Source: an uncultured Bacteroidales bacterium (GTDB taxonomy: Bacteria > Bacteroidota > Bacteroidia > Bacteroidales > UBA932). From it: DNA of 34,768 nt. Where the stretch lies: NCBI GenBank assembly GCA_947367315.1, contig CANBDX010000023.1:1-34768 (forward strand), read 5' to 3'. How positions within the stretch are numbered: the stretch's first letter is position 1; every line of letters begins with the position of its first letter. Positions 24,127 through 34,759 of this stretch are shown piece by piece. Both the position numbers and the translations under genes were made by a program. Under the pieces are notes generated by a model, which was not told the origin of the DNA, made no database searches, and saw only the letters and a list, made by a program, of their open reading frames with translations.

Positions 24127-25923
24127 CTAATTGAACATTTCGTTAATATCTATGGCCTGCTCCAGTTCTGTCATTTCCGGGATGTCGATGAGGAATGTGC
24201 CGTCTTCAAGCTTGTAGAATCGCACCTTTTCAGGCTGCTTGTGCTCAAGCAGGTTACCGGTATCCACAATGCCGTTCCTGTTAAGGTCCTCAGTTATCCT
24301 TATCGAGTATTTTCCGGCCTTCAGGTATGGGAAGAGCAGGGAAGTGTCTCCTGTGATTATATATGATCTCAATGTCTTGTCCCTCTTCTCATTCAGCAGA
24401 TCCACGATATATTTGTTGTTTACCCCGCTAAGGTTCAGGGTAAGGCTGCTGAGCTTGTCGTCTGACGGCAGGGTAACCTTCACCTCCGAACTGTCGTTGT
24501 AGAAACCGTTGATGTCGCGGAACTTCCTGTGAGGAATCTTAAGGAAATATTCATATCCCTGCTGAAACTTCTCTGAAGGCATTATGACGTATTTCCTGAG
24601 ATTGAGTGAGTCCTGGGTCACGGTATATTTTCCTATCGACTCCTGCTGTCTTGGGTTTACTGAGCGGAATACAAGCGAATCGAATGCAGATTCCACAATA
24701 GGATACTTGAACTCCATCACGAAGCCGTACTGCTCTATGTTTTCCGGCTTTGCGTCCATAGTGAATACAGCAGTGGTGTCCTCCTTCTTTATGTCTTTCT
24801 TAGAAGCCTTCGCAGCTACACTCTTTCTTGGCTTAGCCAGCTTGATCTCCTCTGTGAAACTGTTGAGAAGTCCGAGGGTGTCGGTCTTCATATATTTCAC
24901 ATTAAGGAAAAGCGTATCCGGCTGCGGTCTTGGGTCGTTTACCCAGATTTCCAGGCTGTCCTGCACGAGGTTGAACTGGGTAATCAGCTTTTCCGCCGGC
25001 ACTCCCTTGATCCAGATGGAATCTACTTGTGCATACGGAGCCATGAAAGTGATGTATGCTGTACGCTCTCCGATACGTTCCTTATTCACGATCATCTGTT
25101 TTGAAGGCTTCTCCCTGAATATGTTAAGCTCATATTCCGTCTTTCTTGCAAGGCAGTTCAGGGTATCCTTCATGTCGTATTTCATCAGTTCCGGAAGGCT
25201 GTCGCTTACCATCACTACCGGGCGTATGAGTGTGTCTATGAATGCAACCTTCTCGTTTTCAGCTTCATAGATATTGTTGTTGTTATCGTCTATGATTGCA
25301 TACATCCTGTAGAGCGTATCCTGGATATTCCTGAGGCAGAAGAAGCCCCATTCGTCCGTCTTCACAGCAGCGTCAGGCCTTTTCAGGAAGATAGCCGAGT
25401 CTGCATGGTCCTTATACAGCATCACAGTAGCCCCTTTGAGAGGCATCAGCGTGTTGCAGTCCTGCACCAGTCCGGTAACTACCATTGAGTCTATCCTCTC
25501 TCCCGTAGAGAATACAAGCGTGTATCCCGGGAACATGTTGCCTTCGTTGTTGTCTGCAATGGCATTTGTCACATCCAGGGTATATGTCTTGTTGGAGTCG
25601 AGATCACCGTCAAAATACACAATGACGCTCTTGCCTTTGATCTTATGCAGAGGCGCCTTTTCAAGAGGAGGGGAGAGATAGAGGCTCTTCGGATCCTTTA
25701 CCACTACGTATTCGTCGAATTCCAGCTTAAGCTTGGTCTTGTGTACCGGCACATTCACCTGACCGAGCGCAGGATAGATCTCAACGATTGTCGGAGGTAT
25801 GGTATCCTTTGGACCTCCTGTCGGAGGTGTGGTCGTGTTGGCGCATGAATGAGAAAAAATCATCGAGCCCAAGACTATAGCCACAGGTATCGCGGGAAAA
25901 ATATTTGACAATATCTTTTTCAT
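24127..25923 (-). CDS. Ig-like (Big_5) domain lipoprotein
   Basis: This 598-residue envelope protein has a lipoprotein signal ending in the lipobox S-H-S-C (Cys at about 27), followed by a Thr/Pro-rich stretch (ANTTTPPTGGPKD). Residues ~43-135 form a bacterial Ig-like fold of the Big_5 type, common in Bacteroidota (PPTIVEIYPALGQVNVP and an FDEYV motif). The rest looks mainly beta-stranded, with a carboxypeptidase-regulatory-like segment at ~150-230 and an EF-hand-like DLNRNGIVDTG near residue 553. Its function is unknown. A structural or assembly role at the outer membrane is inferred. It lies between the RelA/SpoT gene (13 bases away) and the barrel-protein gene (3 bases away). Confidence 0.8.
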   Translation of the reverse strand: MKKILSNIFPAIPVAIVLGSMIFSHSCANTTTPPTGGPKDTIPPTIVEIYPALGQVNVPVHKTKLKLEFDEYVVVKDPKSLYLSPPLEKAPLHKIKGKSVIVYFDGDLDSNKTYTLDVTNAIADNNEGNMFPGYTLVFSTGERIDSMVVTGLVQDCNTLMPLKGATVMLYKDHADSAIFLKRPDAAVKTDEWGFFCLRNIQDTLYRMYAIIDDNNNNIYEAENEKVAFIDTLIRPVVMVSDSLPELMKYDMKDTLNCLARKTEYELNIFREKPSKQMIVNKERIGERTAYITFMAPYAQVDSIWIKGVPAEKLITQFNLVQDSLEIWVNDPRPQPDTLFLNVKYMKTDTLGLLNSFTEEIKLAKPRKSVAAKASKKDIKKEDTTAVFTMDAKPENIEQYGFVMEFKYPIVESAFDSLVFRSVNPRQQESIGKYTVTQDSLNLRKYVIMPSEKFQQGYEYFLKIPHRKFRDINGFYNDSSEVKVTLPSDDKLSSLTLNLSGVNNKYIVDLLNEKRDKTLRSYIITGDTSLLFPYLKAGKYSIRITEDLNRNGIVDTGNLLEHKQPEKVRFYKLEDGTFLIDIPEMTELEQAIDINEMFN

Positions 25924-25936
25924 ATCAATAGTTTCG

Positions 25937-28120
25937 TTACAAATCAGACTTCACCACGCTTTCTATACCCTTGATTTTCTGAAGCTTGCCTATGAGTTTC
26001 TCAAGATCTGCTATGTCGTGGACATAAAGGTCGATGAATCCGTCAAACACTCCGTCCTCAGTTCCGATGTTGAATCTGCGGATGTTGATGCCGAGGGTCT
26101 TGGAAGTGAGTCGGGTGATGTCATTGATCATGCCCATCCTGTCCGTTCCCTTTAGACTTATACGGGCAAGGTATGAGTTCTCCGAATTCTCAGATTCGGC
26201 CCATTTTACCGAGACAATCTTGTCACCGAACTTAGCGGCAAGACTGTTTGCTTTCGCACAGGTGCGCCTATGGACCGTGATTGTTCCGTCAGATGCTTTG
26301 AAGCCCACAACACTCTCACCAAGAATCGGCGTACAGCATGATGCAAGTATATATTTATGCTTCTCATCCGAATTGGAAATCACAAAATATGATTCCTTGT
26401 TGATTCCCTCATATTTCTTGAGATTTTCAGCAAGTCCGTCGAGATTTATCTGGCCGCTTCCTATCTTGAAGTAGAGTTCCTCAGGCTTGCTGTCAAAGAT
26501 CTCATACTCATCCATAAGAGAACTTAACACCTTGTCATTCAGATTTTTTCCGATGGCACGCAGGGCCTCTTCAAGCATGTTCTTTCCAAGGTGGACAGTG
26601 CTCTGTCTCTGGCTCTTCATGTGGTCGAGGATGAATTTCCTGGACTTTGAGCTTTTTACGAAATTGAGCCATTCGCGTTTCGGAGCCTCGTTTTCAGCAG
26701 TGATGATTTCGACCTGATCTCCGGTTTTCAGTACATATGAAAGAGGCATCAGCTTGAAGTTTACCTTTGCCGCTATGGCCTTGTTGCCTATCTCCGAATG
26801 GATGGAATATGCAAAGTCCAGTGCTGTAGATCCCTTTTCTATGCTCTTCTGCTCTCCCTTAGGGGTGAAGACGAATATATCCTTCTTGATGAGGTCATTA
26901 TGGATAAGGTCCAGGAGTTCAAGCGCATTCACATCCGGGTTCACAAGAATATCCTTCACCTTGGTTATCCACTTGTCCATCTCGCTTGCACCTCCCTCAG
27001 CAAAACCGTCTTTCTTGTATGCCCAATGAGCTGCAATACCTTTCTCCGCAATCTCGTTCATCCTTCTTGAGCGGATCTGGACCTCTACCCATATTCCCGA
27101 ATGGCTCATCAGAGTGCAGTGCAGAGCTTCATAACCGTTATTCTTAGGATAGTTTACCCAGTCGCGGATGCGGTCTGCCTTATATCTGTATATTCCTGTT
27201 ATGACTGAGAAGATATGATAGCACTGATCCCTTTCCGTTTCAGAGCCGGAAGGTTCGAAGATGATCCGGACAGCATAGAGGTCATAAATCTCATCAAAGC
27301 TGATTCCCTTGGTGTTCATCTTCTTCCAGATGGAATATGGAGTCTTGACCCTCTTTCTGATTTCGTACTGGAATCCGGCAGCACTCAACGCTTCATCTAT
27401 GGGCTCTATGAACTCGTTGATCTGCTTGTCCTTGTCATGGATGTTCCTGTTAATCAGTGCAGAGATGTTGTTGAATGCTTCAGGCTCCTTATATCTGAGC
27501 CAGATATCTTCCATCTCTGACTTGATGCTGTAAAGGCCGAGCCTGTGAGCGAGGGGGATGAATACGAACATGGTTTCGCTCAGAATCTTGTCCCTCTTGT
27601 GCTCAGGCATGAATTCTATGGTGCGGCAGTTGTGCAGACGGTCTGCCAGCTTTATAAGAACCACGCGCACATCGTCATTGAGCGTCAGGAGGATGCGCTT
27701 GAAGTTTTCGGCCTGCATGCTCTTTTTCGCAGCCTTGTCCTCATTGTCGAGCACGGTCTTTATCTTTGTGAGACCGTCAACAAGAGTCGCCACCTTCTCG
27801 CCGAAAAGGTTGCTGAGATCCTCCACCGTATAGTCGGTATCCTCCACGACATCGTGAAGGAGCGCTGCTACTATAGACTTATATCCGAGACCGATGTTGC
27901 TGACAACAATCTTCGCAACTGCAATAGGGTGAAGGATATATGGCTCTCCAGACCTTCTTCTTACTCCCTTGTGTGCCTCGTTGGCGAACTCGAAAGCCTT
28001 TTGGATGATGTCAAGTTCCTCCTGATTTGCACACCGTTTCCTTGCCGCCTGATGCAAGTCAGCATAATCTCTGGCTATCACTTCATAGTCCTGCGCGTTA
28101 AATTCCGAAATCTTGCCCAT
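25937..28120 (-). CDS. bifunctional (p)ppGpp synthetase/hydrolase (RelA/SpoT family)
   Basis: This 727-residue Rsh enzyme makes and degrades the alarmone (p)ppGpp. The hydrolase HD domain is intact, with H64 (YILHPIAV) and H89-D90 (ALLHDVVEDTDYT). The synthetase domain follows at about 230-350, with the basic R-x-K-type motif before DLYAVRII, the G-loop NYPKNNGYEALH and the acidic VEVQIRSR. Next come the TGS domain (~395-460, starting near DIFVFTPKGEQ) and a C-terminal zinc-finger/ACT part (ASCCTPI and the last ~80 residues). Intact motifs on both sides support a bifunctional enzyme, so I give no specific relA or spoT symbol. The gene sits 11 bases after the thioesterase gene, in the ligA operon. 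Confidence 0.95.
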   Translation of the reverse strand: MGKISEFNAQDYEVIARDYADLHQAARKRCANQEELDIIQKAFEFANEAHKGVRRRSGEPYILHPIAVAKIVVSNIGLGYKSIVAALLHDVVEDTDYTVEDLSNLFGEKVATLVDGLTKIKTVLDNEDKAAKKSMQAENFKRILLTLNDDVRVVLIKLADRLHNCRTIEFMPEHKRDKILSETMFVFIPLAHRLGLYSIKSEMEDIWLRYKEPEAFNNISALINRNIHDKDKQINEFIEPIDEALSAAGFQYEIRKRVKTPYSIWKKMNTKGISFDEIYDLYAVRIIFEPSGSETERDQCYHIFSVITGIYRYKADRIRDWVNYPKNNGYEALHCTLMSHSGIWVEVQIRSRRMNEIAEKGIAAHWAYKKDGFAEGGASEMDKWITKVKDILVNPDVNALELLDLIHNDLIKKDIFVFTPKGEQKSIEKGSTALDFAYSIHSEIGNKAIAAKVNFKLMPLSYVLKTGDQVEIITAENEAPKREWLNFVKSSKSRKFILDHMKSQRQSTVHLGKNMLEEALRAIGKNLNDKVLSSLMDEYEIFDSKPEELYFKIGSGQINLDGLAENLKKYEGINKESYFVISNSDEKHKYILASCCTPILGESVVGFKASDGTITVHRRTCAKANSLAAKFGDKIVSVKWAESENSENSYLARISLKGTDRMGMINDITRLTSKTLGINIRRFNIGTEDGVFDGFIDLYVHDIADLEKLIGKLQKIKGIESVVKSDL

Positions 28121-28131
28121 ATATCAGAAGT

Positions 28132-28494
28132 TTATTTAATCTTAGCCATGAATCTTTCAGGATCTATGACGAATCTTTCATGTTCGCCCTCTCCGATCAG
28201 TCCGGTGGAATCGCTGACAGCCACCTTATAGGTCAGCTTCCTTCCATCCACAGCCACGATTTCAGCAGTGGCGGTAAGTTCCGTCCCCGGACGGCATGCG
28301 CGCAGGTGACTGATGTTCACCCTGGTGCCCACCGTCTGAAGCCCTTCCGCCTCCGCAAGCCTGTATGCGGCCAGCTCCATCAGGCATATCATTGACGGGG
28401 TAGAGTAGACCGGCAGTCCGCCAGAACCGAGCACTTCCGCAGTCTCATTCTCTGCTGCAATGTGTTTGAGAGTATATGTATTTCCTGGATTCAT
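28132..28494 (-). CDS. FlK-like hot-dog thioesterase
   Basis: This 120-residue single hot-dog fold protein resembles the thioesterase family that includes fluoroacetyl-CoA thioesterase FlK. The FlK-type opening (GSGGLPVYSTPSMICLMELAA) contains a Thr and a Glu at the places of the catalytic Thr/Glu. A His follows in NISHLRACRPG, placed like the third catalytic residue. In ordinary gut or environmental Bacteroidota the substrate is unknown, and a housekeeping acyl-CoA is more likely than fluoroacetyl-CoA. The gene lies 11 bases after ligA and 11 bases before the RelA/SpoT gene, so it is part of that operon. Confidence 0.85.
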   Translation of the reverse strand: MNPGNTYTLKHIAAENETAEVLGSGGLPVYSTPSMICLMELAAYRLAEAEGLQTVGTRVNISHLRACRPGTELTATAEIVAVDGRKLTYKVAVSDSTGLIGEGEHERFVIDPERFMAKIK

Positions 28495-28505
28495 GTTGTT
28501 CCGAG

Positions 28506-30791
<2,286 letters not shown>

Positions 30792-30833
30792 CGCCGCTTT
30801 TAAGAAAATCATTAATTTTAATACATAAAAATC

Positions 30834-32069
30834 ATGAAAGACGCAGTTATCATCCTTTGCGGCGGTGGTCCCGCTCCAGGAATGAACTCAGTATCAATGA
30901 GTGTTGCAAAGACATTCCTCACCAAGGGTTACAGGGTTATCGGCCTTCACGGCGGTTACTCAGGACTTTTCAGCAAGAACGCCCGCACTGAGGACCTTAC
31001 TTTCCTCATTGCAGACCGTTACTTCAACAGAGGCGGTTCATACCTTGAAATGAGCCGTTTCAAGCCGACCGACAAGGATTTCGAAGAGAACTTCAACCTT
31101 GACCTCTTCAAGGACAACAACATCAAGCTTCTCGTTACCATCGGTGGCGACGACACTGCTTCCACTGCAAACCGTATCTCCAAGTTCCTTGCAGCAAAGG
31201 GATATCCTATAGCAAACATCCATTGTCCTAAGACAATCGACAACGACCTTCCTCTTCCTGCAAATGCTCCAACATTCGGATACAACTCTGCAAAGAACGA
31301 GGGTGCACACCTCGCACGTACAGTATACGAGGATGCACGTACTTCAGGCAACTGGCTCGTAATCTCGGCAATGGGTCGTACATGCGGTTCTCTTGCTCTC
31401 GGAATCGGTGAGGCTACTCACTGTCCGATGACAATCATCCCTGAGATGTTCAACAAGACGGAAATCTGCCTCGACAAGGTAGTAAAGCTTTCTATCTCAG
31501 CTATCCTCAAGAGAAAGGTAATGGGTATCAACTATGGTACTATCGTAGCTGCCGAGGGGCTCTTCCACGAGTTCAAGGCAGAGGAAATGGAGGCTGCCGG
31601 CGTTCACTTCTCATACGATGACCACGGCCATCCGGAGCTTGGCAAGGTTTCCAAGGCTGTTCTCTTCAACGACCTCCTCGAGGCTGAGTTCAAGAAGATC
31701 GGTCTCAAGGTGAAGAGCCGTCCGGTAGAAATCGGATACGACGTCCGCTGCCAGGATCCTGTTGCATACGATGTTACTTACTGTACAGAGCTCGCAATGG
31801 GTGTTTACCAGCTCTTCAGCGAGGGTAAGACAGGCTGCATGGTCTATGTAGATTCATACGGCAACGTATCTCCACTCTACCTTGCTGACCTTCAGGACCC
31901 TACTACAGGCAAGATCCCGCCACGCGTCGTAGACATCAACTCAGGTACAGCCCAGAACTACTACAAGTACATCGCTCACTACGTGACTGAGGCTGACTAC
32001 GAGGCAGTAAAGGCTCTCGGCATCGAGAAACCTGAGGCTTACGACTTTAATAAGATTCTTAACTGGTAA
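30834..32069 (+). CDS. pfp: pyrophosphate-dependent 6-phosphofructokinase
   Basis: This 411-residue enzyme of the phosphofructokinase superfamily phosphorylates fructose 6-phosphate at carbon 1. Two residues mark it as the reversible PPi-dependent type rather than the ATP type: the second Asp in GGDDT (104-108) and the Lys in PKTIDND (132-138). The nucleotide/PPi loop CGGGPAPGMN opens the protein, and MGRTCGSLAL lies near residue 180. The gene stands alone, divergent from ligA, with its own promoter and two hairpins downstream. Its codon use favours C-ending and common codons, as in highly expressed genes. It is the last clearly chromosomal gene before the putative mobile element. Confidence 0.94.
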   Translation: MKDAVIILCGGGPAPGMNSVSMSVAKTFLTKGYRVIGLHGGYSGLFSKNARTEDLTFLIADRYFNRGGSYLEMSRFKPTDKDFEENFNLDLFKDNNIKLLVTIGGDDTASTANRISKFLAAKGYPIANIHCPKTIDNDLPLPANAPTFGYNSAKNEGAHLARTVYEDARTSGNWLVISAMGRTCGSLALGIGEATHCPMTIIPEMFNKTEICLDKVVKLSISAILKRKVMGINYGTIVAAEGLFHEFKAEEMEAAGVHFSYDDHGHPELGKVSKAVLFNDLLEAEFKKIGLKVKSRPVEIGYDVRCQDPVAYDVTYCTELAMGVYQLFSEGKTGCMVYVDSYGNVSPLYLADLQDPTTGKIPPRVVDINSGTAQNYYKYIAHYVTEADYEAVKALGIEKPEAYDFNKILNW

Positions 32070-32100
32070 AATCCTAACTTATTGATAATCAATCACTTAC

Positions 32101-32139
32101 AAACATTACCTAAAGTAAACCTTTAGGTAATGTTTTTTT
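32101..32139 (+). terminator. intrinsic terminator of pfp
   Basis: A perfect 15-base-pair stem (AAACATTACCTAAAG at 32101-32115 against 32121-32135) has a 5-base loop, with a T-run to 32139. It lies 31 bases after the pfp stop. Confidence 0.9.
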
Positions 32140-32156
32140 ATAAAAACGCTATTCTA

Positions 32157-32177
32157 GGCCCTTCTGGGGCCGTTTTT
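32157..32177 (+). terminator. second terminator-like hairpin after pfp
   Basis: GGCCC (32157-32161) pairs with GGGCC (32167-32171) around a 5-base loop, and GTTTTT follows. An upstream AAAAAC could pair with the T-run. It may be a back-up terminator or part of the element boundary. Confidence 0.5.
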
Positions 32178-32202
32178 CGTATTATTCAGATACCGTTTTT
32201 CG
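32170..32202 (+). repeat. 10-base direct repeat CCGTTTTTCG
   Basis: CCGTTTTTCG occurs at 32170-32179 and again at 32193-32202, 23 bases apart start to start. It lies at the transition from chromosome to the putative mobile element. Recombinase or accessory-protein binding is a possibility only. Confidence 0.6.
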
Positions 32203-32280
32203 ACCACGAAATTTTTGTTGGAAAAAATATAGTGTTTTTCAATGGTGAAACTGAGTGAGCGATTGCTGTCCACGCTTGTA

Positions 32281-32320
32281 TATCTTTGTCCATCTTTGTC
32301 TATCATTGTTTATCACACAA
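32281..32320 (+). repeat. 10-base tandem repeat array
   Basis: Consecutive 10-base units read TATCTTTGTC, CATCTTTGTC, TATCATTGTT and the degenerate TATCACACAA. The preceding unit (32271-32280) matches five of ten positions. The period equals about one DNA helical turn. The units also resemble the -7 promoter box (TATCTTTG). It lies 73 bases before the start of the multi-HTH gene. Confidence 0.65.
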
Positions 32321-32328
32321 TCTGATAA
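32310..32328. repeat. inverted repeat TTATCA/TGATAA
   Basis: TTATCA (32310-32315) and TGATAA (32323-32328) are perfect inverted repeats separated by 7 bases. They sit at the end of the tandem array and look operator-like. Confidence 0.5.
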
Positions 32329-32339
32329 CATATGATATA

Positions 32340-32354
32340 CAATGAGTGTCATTG
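32340..32354. repeat. inverted repeat CAATGA-GTG-TCATTG
   Basis: Perfect 6-base arms lie around a 3-base centre, 11 bases upstream of a -7-like box. The spacing suits a dimeric regulator site. Confidence 0.5.
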
Positions 32355-32364
32355 TCATAAGGTT

Positions 32365-32372
32365 TAATTTTG
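32365..32372 (+). promoter_or_regulatory. candidate -7 box for the zinc-knuckle/HTH gene
   Basis: TAATTTTG matches TAnnTTTG fully and lies 20 bases before the ATG at 32393. No -33 element stands at the normal distance, so the promoter may need an activator or lie further upstream in the tandem array. Confidence 0.4.
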
Positions 32373-32392
32373 AATTTTTAAACTAATGAATT

Positions 32393-33628
32393 ATGACACA
32401 CAAAAGACATTGTAGAGTCTGCGGCAGGGAGTTTCATACCGTGAGGTACAAGAACAGATACTGCAGCAGCAATTGCCAAAAGAAGGCAAAGGAATTCAAG
32501 TATGAGGTGCCATCGGAACCGCAGGAAGATGGTACGCCGTATCTCTCGGCTCTTATGTACAACAAGGTCTGTCCGACCTGTGGAAAGGGATTTACCGCAA
32601 AGAAGAAGAACACAAAATTCTGTTCTCATCAATGCTCGAAATTATACAGACTGCATGCGACTGATCATGGACATGATATTGCGCTGAAGGGTAAGGCCGA
32701 AACATTCTTCAGCAAGGATACTGGCAAGGTGATTTACAGAAAACAGTGTTTGAACTGCGGACTTGAATTCGAAGCACAGCAGATCAACACAAAATTTTGC
32801 AGTCAATCCTGTGCCAGGAAATATTCTCAGAATCAGCAAAGGCTTAAAAAACAGGAGCACTCGCTGGATCAACTCGTCCATGCCAACGCATCCAAGCGGT
32901 TGGACTATTATAAGGCAAAGGAATATCTACGTCTATCTGAAGCCAGCGAACTGCTTGGGCTTTCCAGCAAGACCATCAGAAGGTATGTCAATGACGGTTC
33001 ATTGCCATCGATTAGGACAAAAGGGGTGATTCTTGTACCGTCCTCGGCTTTGAGCAGGATGTATATTGAGACCGTAGAATCAACCGGCAAGTCGGACAAG
33101 TCATCTGCTGACTATAGTCCACGACTGCATCAATATTTTTCAATCACCGAGGCTGCTTCGGCATTTAATATCAAGCGCAGTACAATCGAACACTATTTTA
33201 GAAAAAGGAAACTTAAACACATCAAGGTAGGCCATACCAGATACTTTCTCTACTCAGACATCCAGAAACTTCTTGAAGATTATCGTCCTAATCAATACGC
33301 ATCCATAAAGGAATGGTATACCGTAGAAGATATCATGAGAATATATAATATGGAGAGGGAACAGGTCTATTGGTTTACAGAAAACCACAAGATACCACAC
33401 AAGAAATGTGGAAAGAAGGCTTGTTATTCCAAGGTACATGTTGATGAAATAAAGGGACCATCGCTTTTTGACAGATCTCAGTATTATCAGCCGGATGAGA
33501 TATGCCTGAAGTATAATCTATCTAAGGATAGAATGTATCATATTGTGAATGTGATGCAGATACCTAATATCAGGTTCGGTAGGGAAGTGTGGATATTGAA
33601 ATCCGCATTCGATAGTATAATCGCTTAA
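32393..33628 (+). CDS. triple zinc-knuckle, four-HTH DNA-binding protein next to integrase
   Basis: I do not know a characterised homologue. The 411-residue protein has three Cys4 knuckles with identical spacing C-x2-C-x13-C-x3-C (C7/10/24/28, C60/63/77/81, C119/122/136/140), each with a YCS or FCS motif. A basic linker (~141-175) follows. Four excisionase/MerR-like helix-turn-helix units come next, starting near residues 178, 248, 308 and 364. The first is the clearest (LRLSEASELLGLSSKTIRRYVNDG) and the later ones diverge. It probably binds DNA. Its place 12 bases before the recombinase gene suggests a recombination directionality factor, an element regulator or an accessory protein of the integration complex. 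Codon use is more A+T-rich than in the flanking chromosome. A GGAG sits 7 bases before the next start. Confidence 0.8.
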   Translation: MTHKRHCRVCGREFHTVRYKNRYCSSNCQKKAKEFKYEVPSEPQEDGTPYLSALMYNKVCPTCGKGFTAKKKNTKFCSHQCSKLYRLHATDHGHDIALKGKAETFFSKDTGKVIYRKQCLNCGLEFEAQQINTKFCSQSCARKYSQNQQRLKKQEHSLDQLVHANASKRLDYYKAKEYLRLSEASELLGLSSKTIRRYVNDGSLPSIRTKGVILVPSSALSRMYIETVESTGKSDKSSADYSPRLHQYFSITEAASAFNIKRSTIEHYFRKRKLKHIKVGHTRYFLYSDIQKLLEDYRPNQYASIKEWYTVEDIMRIYNMEREQVYWFTENHKIPHKKCGKKACYSKVHVDEIKGPSLFDRSQYYQPDEICLKYNLSKDRMYHIVNVMQIPNIRFGREVWILKSAFDSIIA

Positions 33629-33640
33629 TGGAGTGGCCTT

Positions 33641-34759
33641 ATGAAAAGTGTTAAAGTGGAAATCAAGAAAAGGGAATCTAAGAAAGGTAGGGCCTATCTG
33701 TATTTGGAATACTATCCGCCATTGTTCAACCCTGTAAGACAAAAGGAGATTGCCAAGGAATCACTTAAAATATATGTTATCCTCAGGCCTCGTAATGATG
33801 AGGATCGTGAATTCAATGCTGATGCGCTGCGTTATGCCCGCAGGATAAGAAACAGGAGGGTTAAGCAGATAAACAGTAAGGAACTTGGCATCTTTGATGA
33901 TTTTGCCAATGACATGGATTTCCTTGAATATTACCGCGAAAGGATCTATAAAAGAAATAACGCCTGGCAGCATTCATACAAGCATTTCTTCCGGTTTGTT
34001 AAAGGGAAATGCTGTTTTCGCGACATAACATATCGTATGGGCGAAGAATACCGCATATATCTTACAGACGTGGCTACGGTCAAAGGAATTGCTAAACGCA
34101 AGGATAAAGCGCATCTTCATCAAAACACCGCAAGCAAATATTTCCAGTGCTTTAAATCAATCGCTCATGATGCATTTATTGAGGGTTATCTAAAAGATGA
34201 TCTATCGTTATATTGGAAGAGAGTGACTTTGAAGAAGTCTCAGCGAGAGTTTCTGACACCGGATGAGGTGAGGAGACTGTTTTCCACTCCTTGCGAATAT
34301 GATGTGCTTGTAAATGCTGCTGCTACCTCCATTTTCAGCGGCTTGCGACTGAGTGACATAATTACTCTTGATTGGGAGCATGTCATGATTGATGAAGAAG
34401 GGAATCCGTATATAAGGAAGGTCATTCAGAAGACCGGTAATCTTGAGACGATATTTATAAACCGAGAGGCGTTGAAATATCTTGGACCCAAACGAGCAAG
34501 TGGACTCGTATTCAAGGAATTCAGACGTTCGATGCTGATCAAACCTCTAAGAGACTGGGTTAAAGCTGCCGGTATAGAAAAGAACATTACCTTCTACGCA
34601 TTCAGACATACTTGCGCGACAATGCTGATTACCTCAGGTGCAGACATAAATACGGTATCGAGACATATGACACACTCTAGTATCCTTACAACTCAACAGT
34701 ACTTTCATCTCGTCAACAGCAAAGCGCGCGAAGCTGCTGATCTGATCAGTTTGGAGTAA
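33641..34759 (+). CDS. tyrosine recombinase (phage/ICE-type integrase)
   Basis: This complete 372-residue site-specific recombinase is of the Bacteroidota integrase type. An arm-DNA-binding domain lies at about 1-85, a SAM-like core-binding domain at about 90-190 and the catalytic domain from ~200. Catalytic residues are R236 (SGLRLSD), K264 (QKTGN), R322 (YAFRHT), H345 (MTHSS) and the nucleophile Y354 (TQQYFHL). The first His of the usual H-x-x-R box is a Tyr (Y319). The protein probably catalyses insertion and excision of a mobile element. It follows the zinc-knuckle/HTH gene by 12 bases and shares its A+T-richer composition. The window ends 9 bases later, so cargo genes cannot be seen. Confidence 0.92.
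   Translation: MKSVKVEIKKRESKKGRAYLYLEYYPPLFNPVRQKEIAKESLKIYVILRPRNDEDREFNADALRYARRIRNRRVKQINSKELGIFDDFANDMDFLEYYRERIYKRNNAWQHSYKHFFRFVKGKCCFRDITYRMGEEYRIYLTDVATVKGIAKRKDKAHLHQNTASKYFQCFKSIAHDAFIEGYLKDDLSLYWKRVTLKKSQREFLTPDEVRRLFSTPCEYDVLVNAAATSIFSGLRLSDIITLDWEHVMIDEEGNPYIRKVIQKTGNLETIFINREALKYLGPKRASGLVFKEFRRSMLIKPLRDWVKAAGIEKNITFYAFRHTCATMLITSGADINTVSRHMTHSSILTTQQYFHLVNSKAREAADLISLE

Larger units (their letters stand above)
32178..32392. other. non-coding left flank of the putative mobile element
   Basis: The whole gene-free stretch runs from 32070 to 32392 (323 bases). Its first part holds the pfp terminator hairpins. The rest is A+T-rich and holds the second CCGTTTTTCG copy, a 10-base tandem array, two inverted repeats and a -7-like box before the zinc-knuckle gene. 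No open frame of note was seen. If the recombinase inserted the element here, the attachment site should lie in or near 32136-32280. Confidence 0.5.

Noticed and set aside
32281..32320. CRISPR-like array
   Set aside because: The units are 10 bases long, directly adjacent and degenerate, with no spacers and no cas genes.
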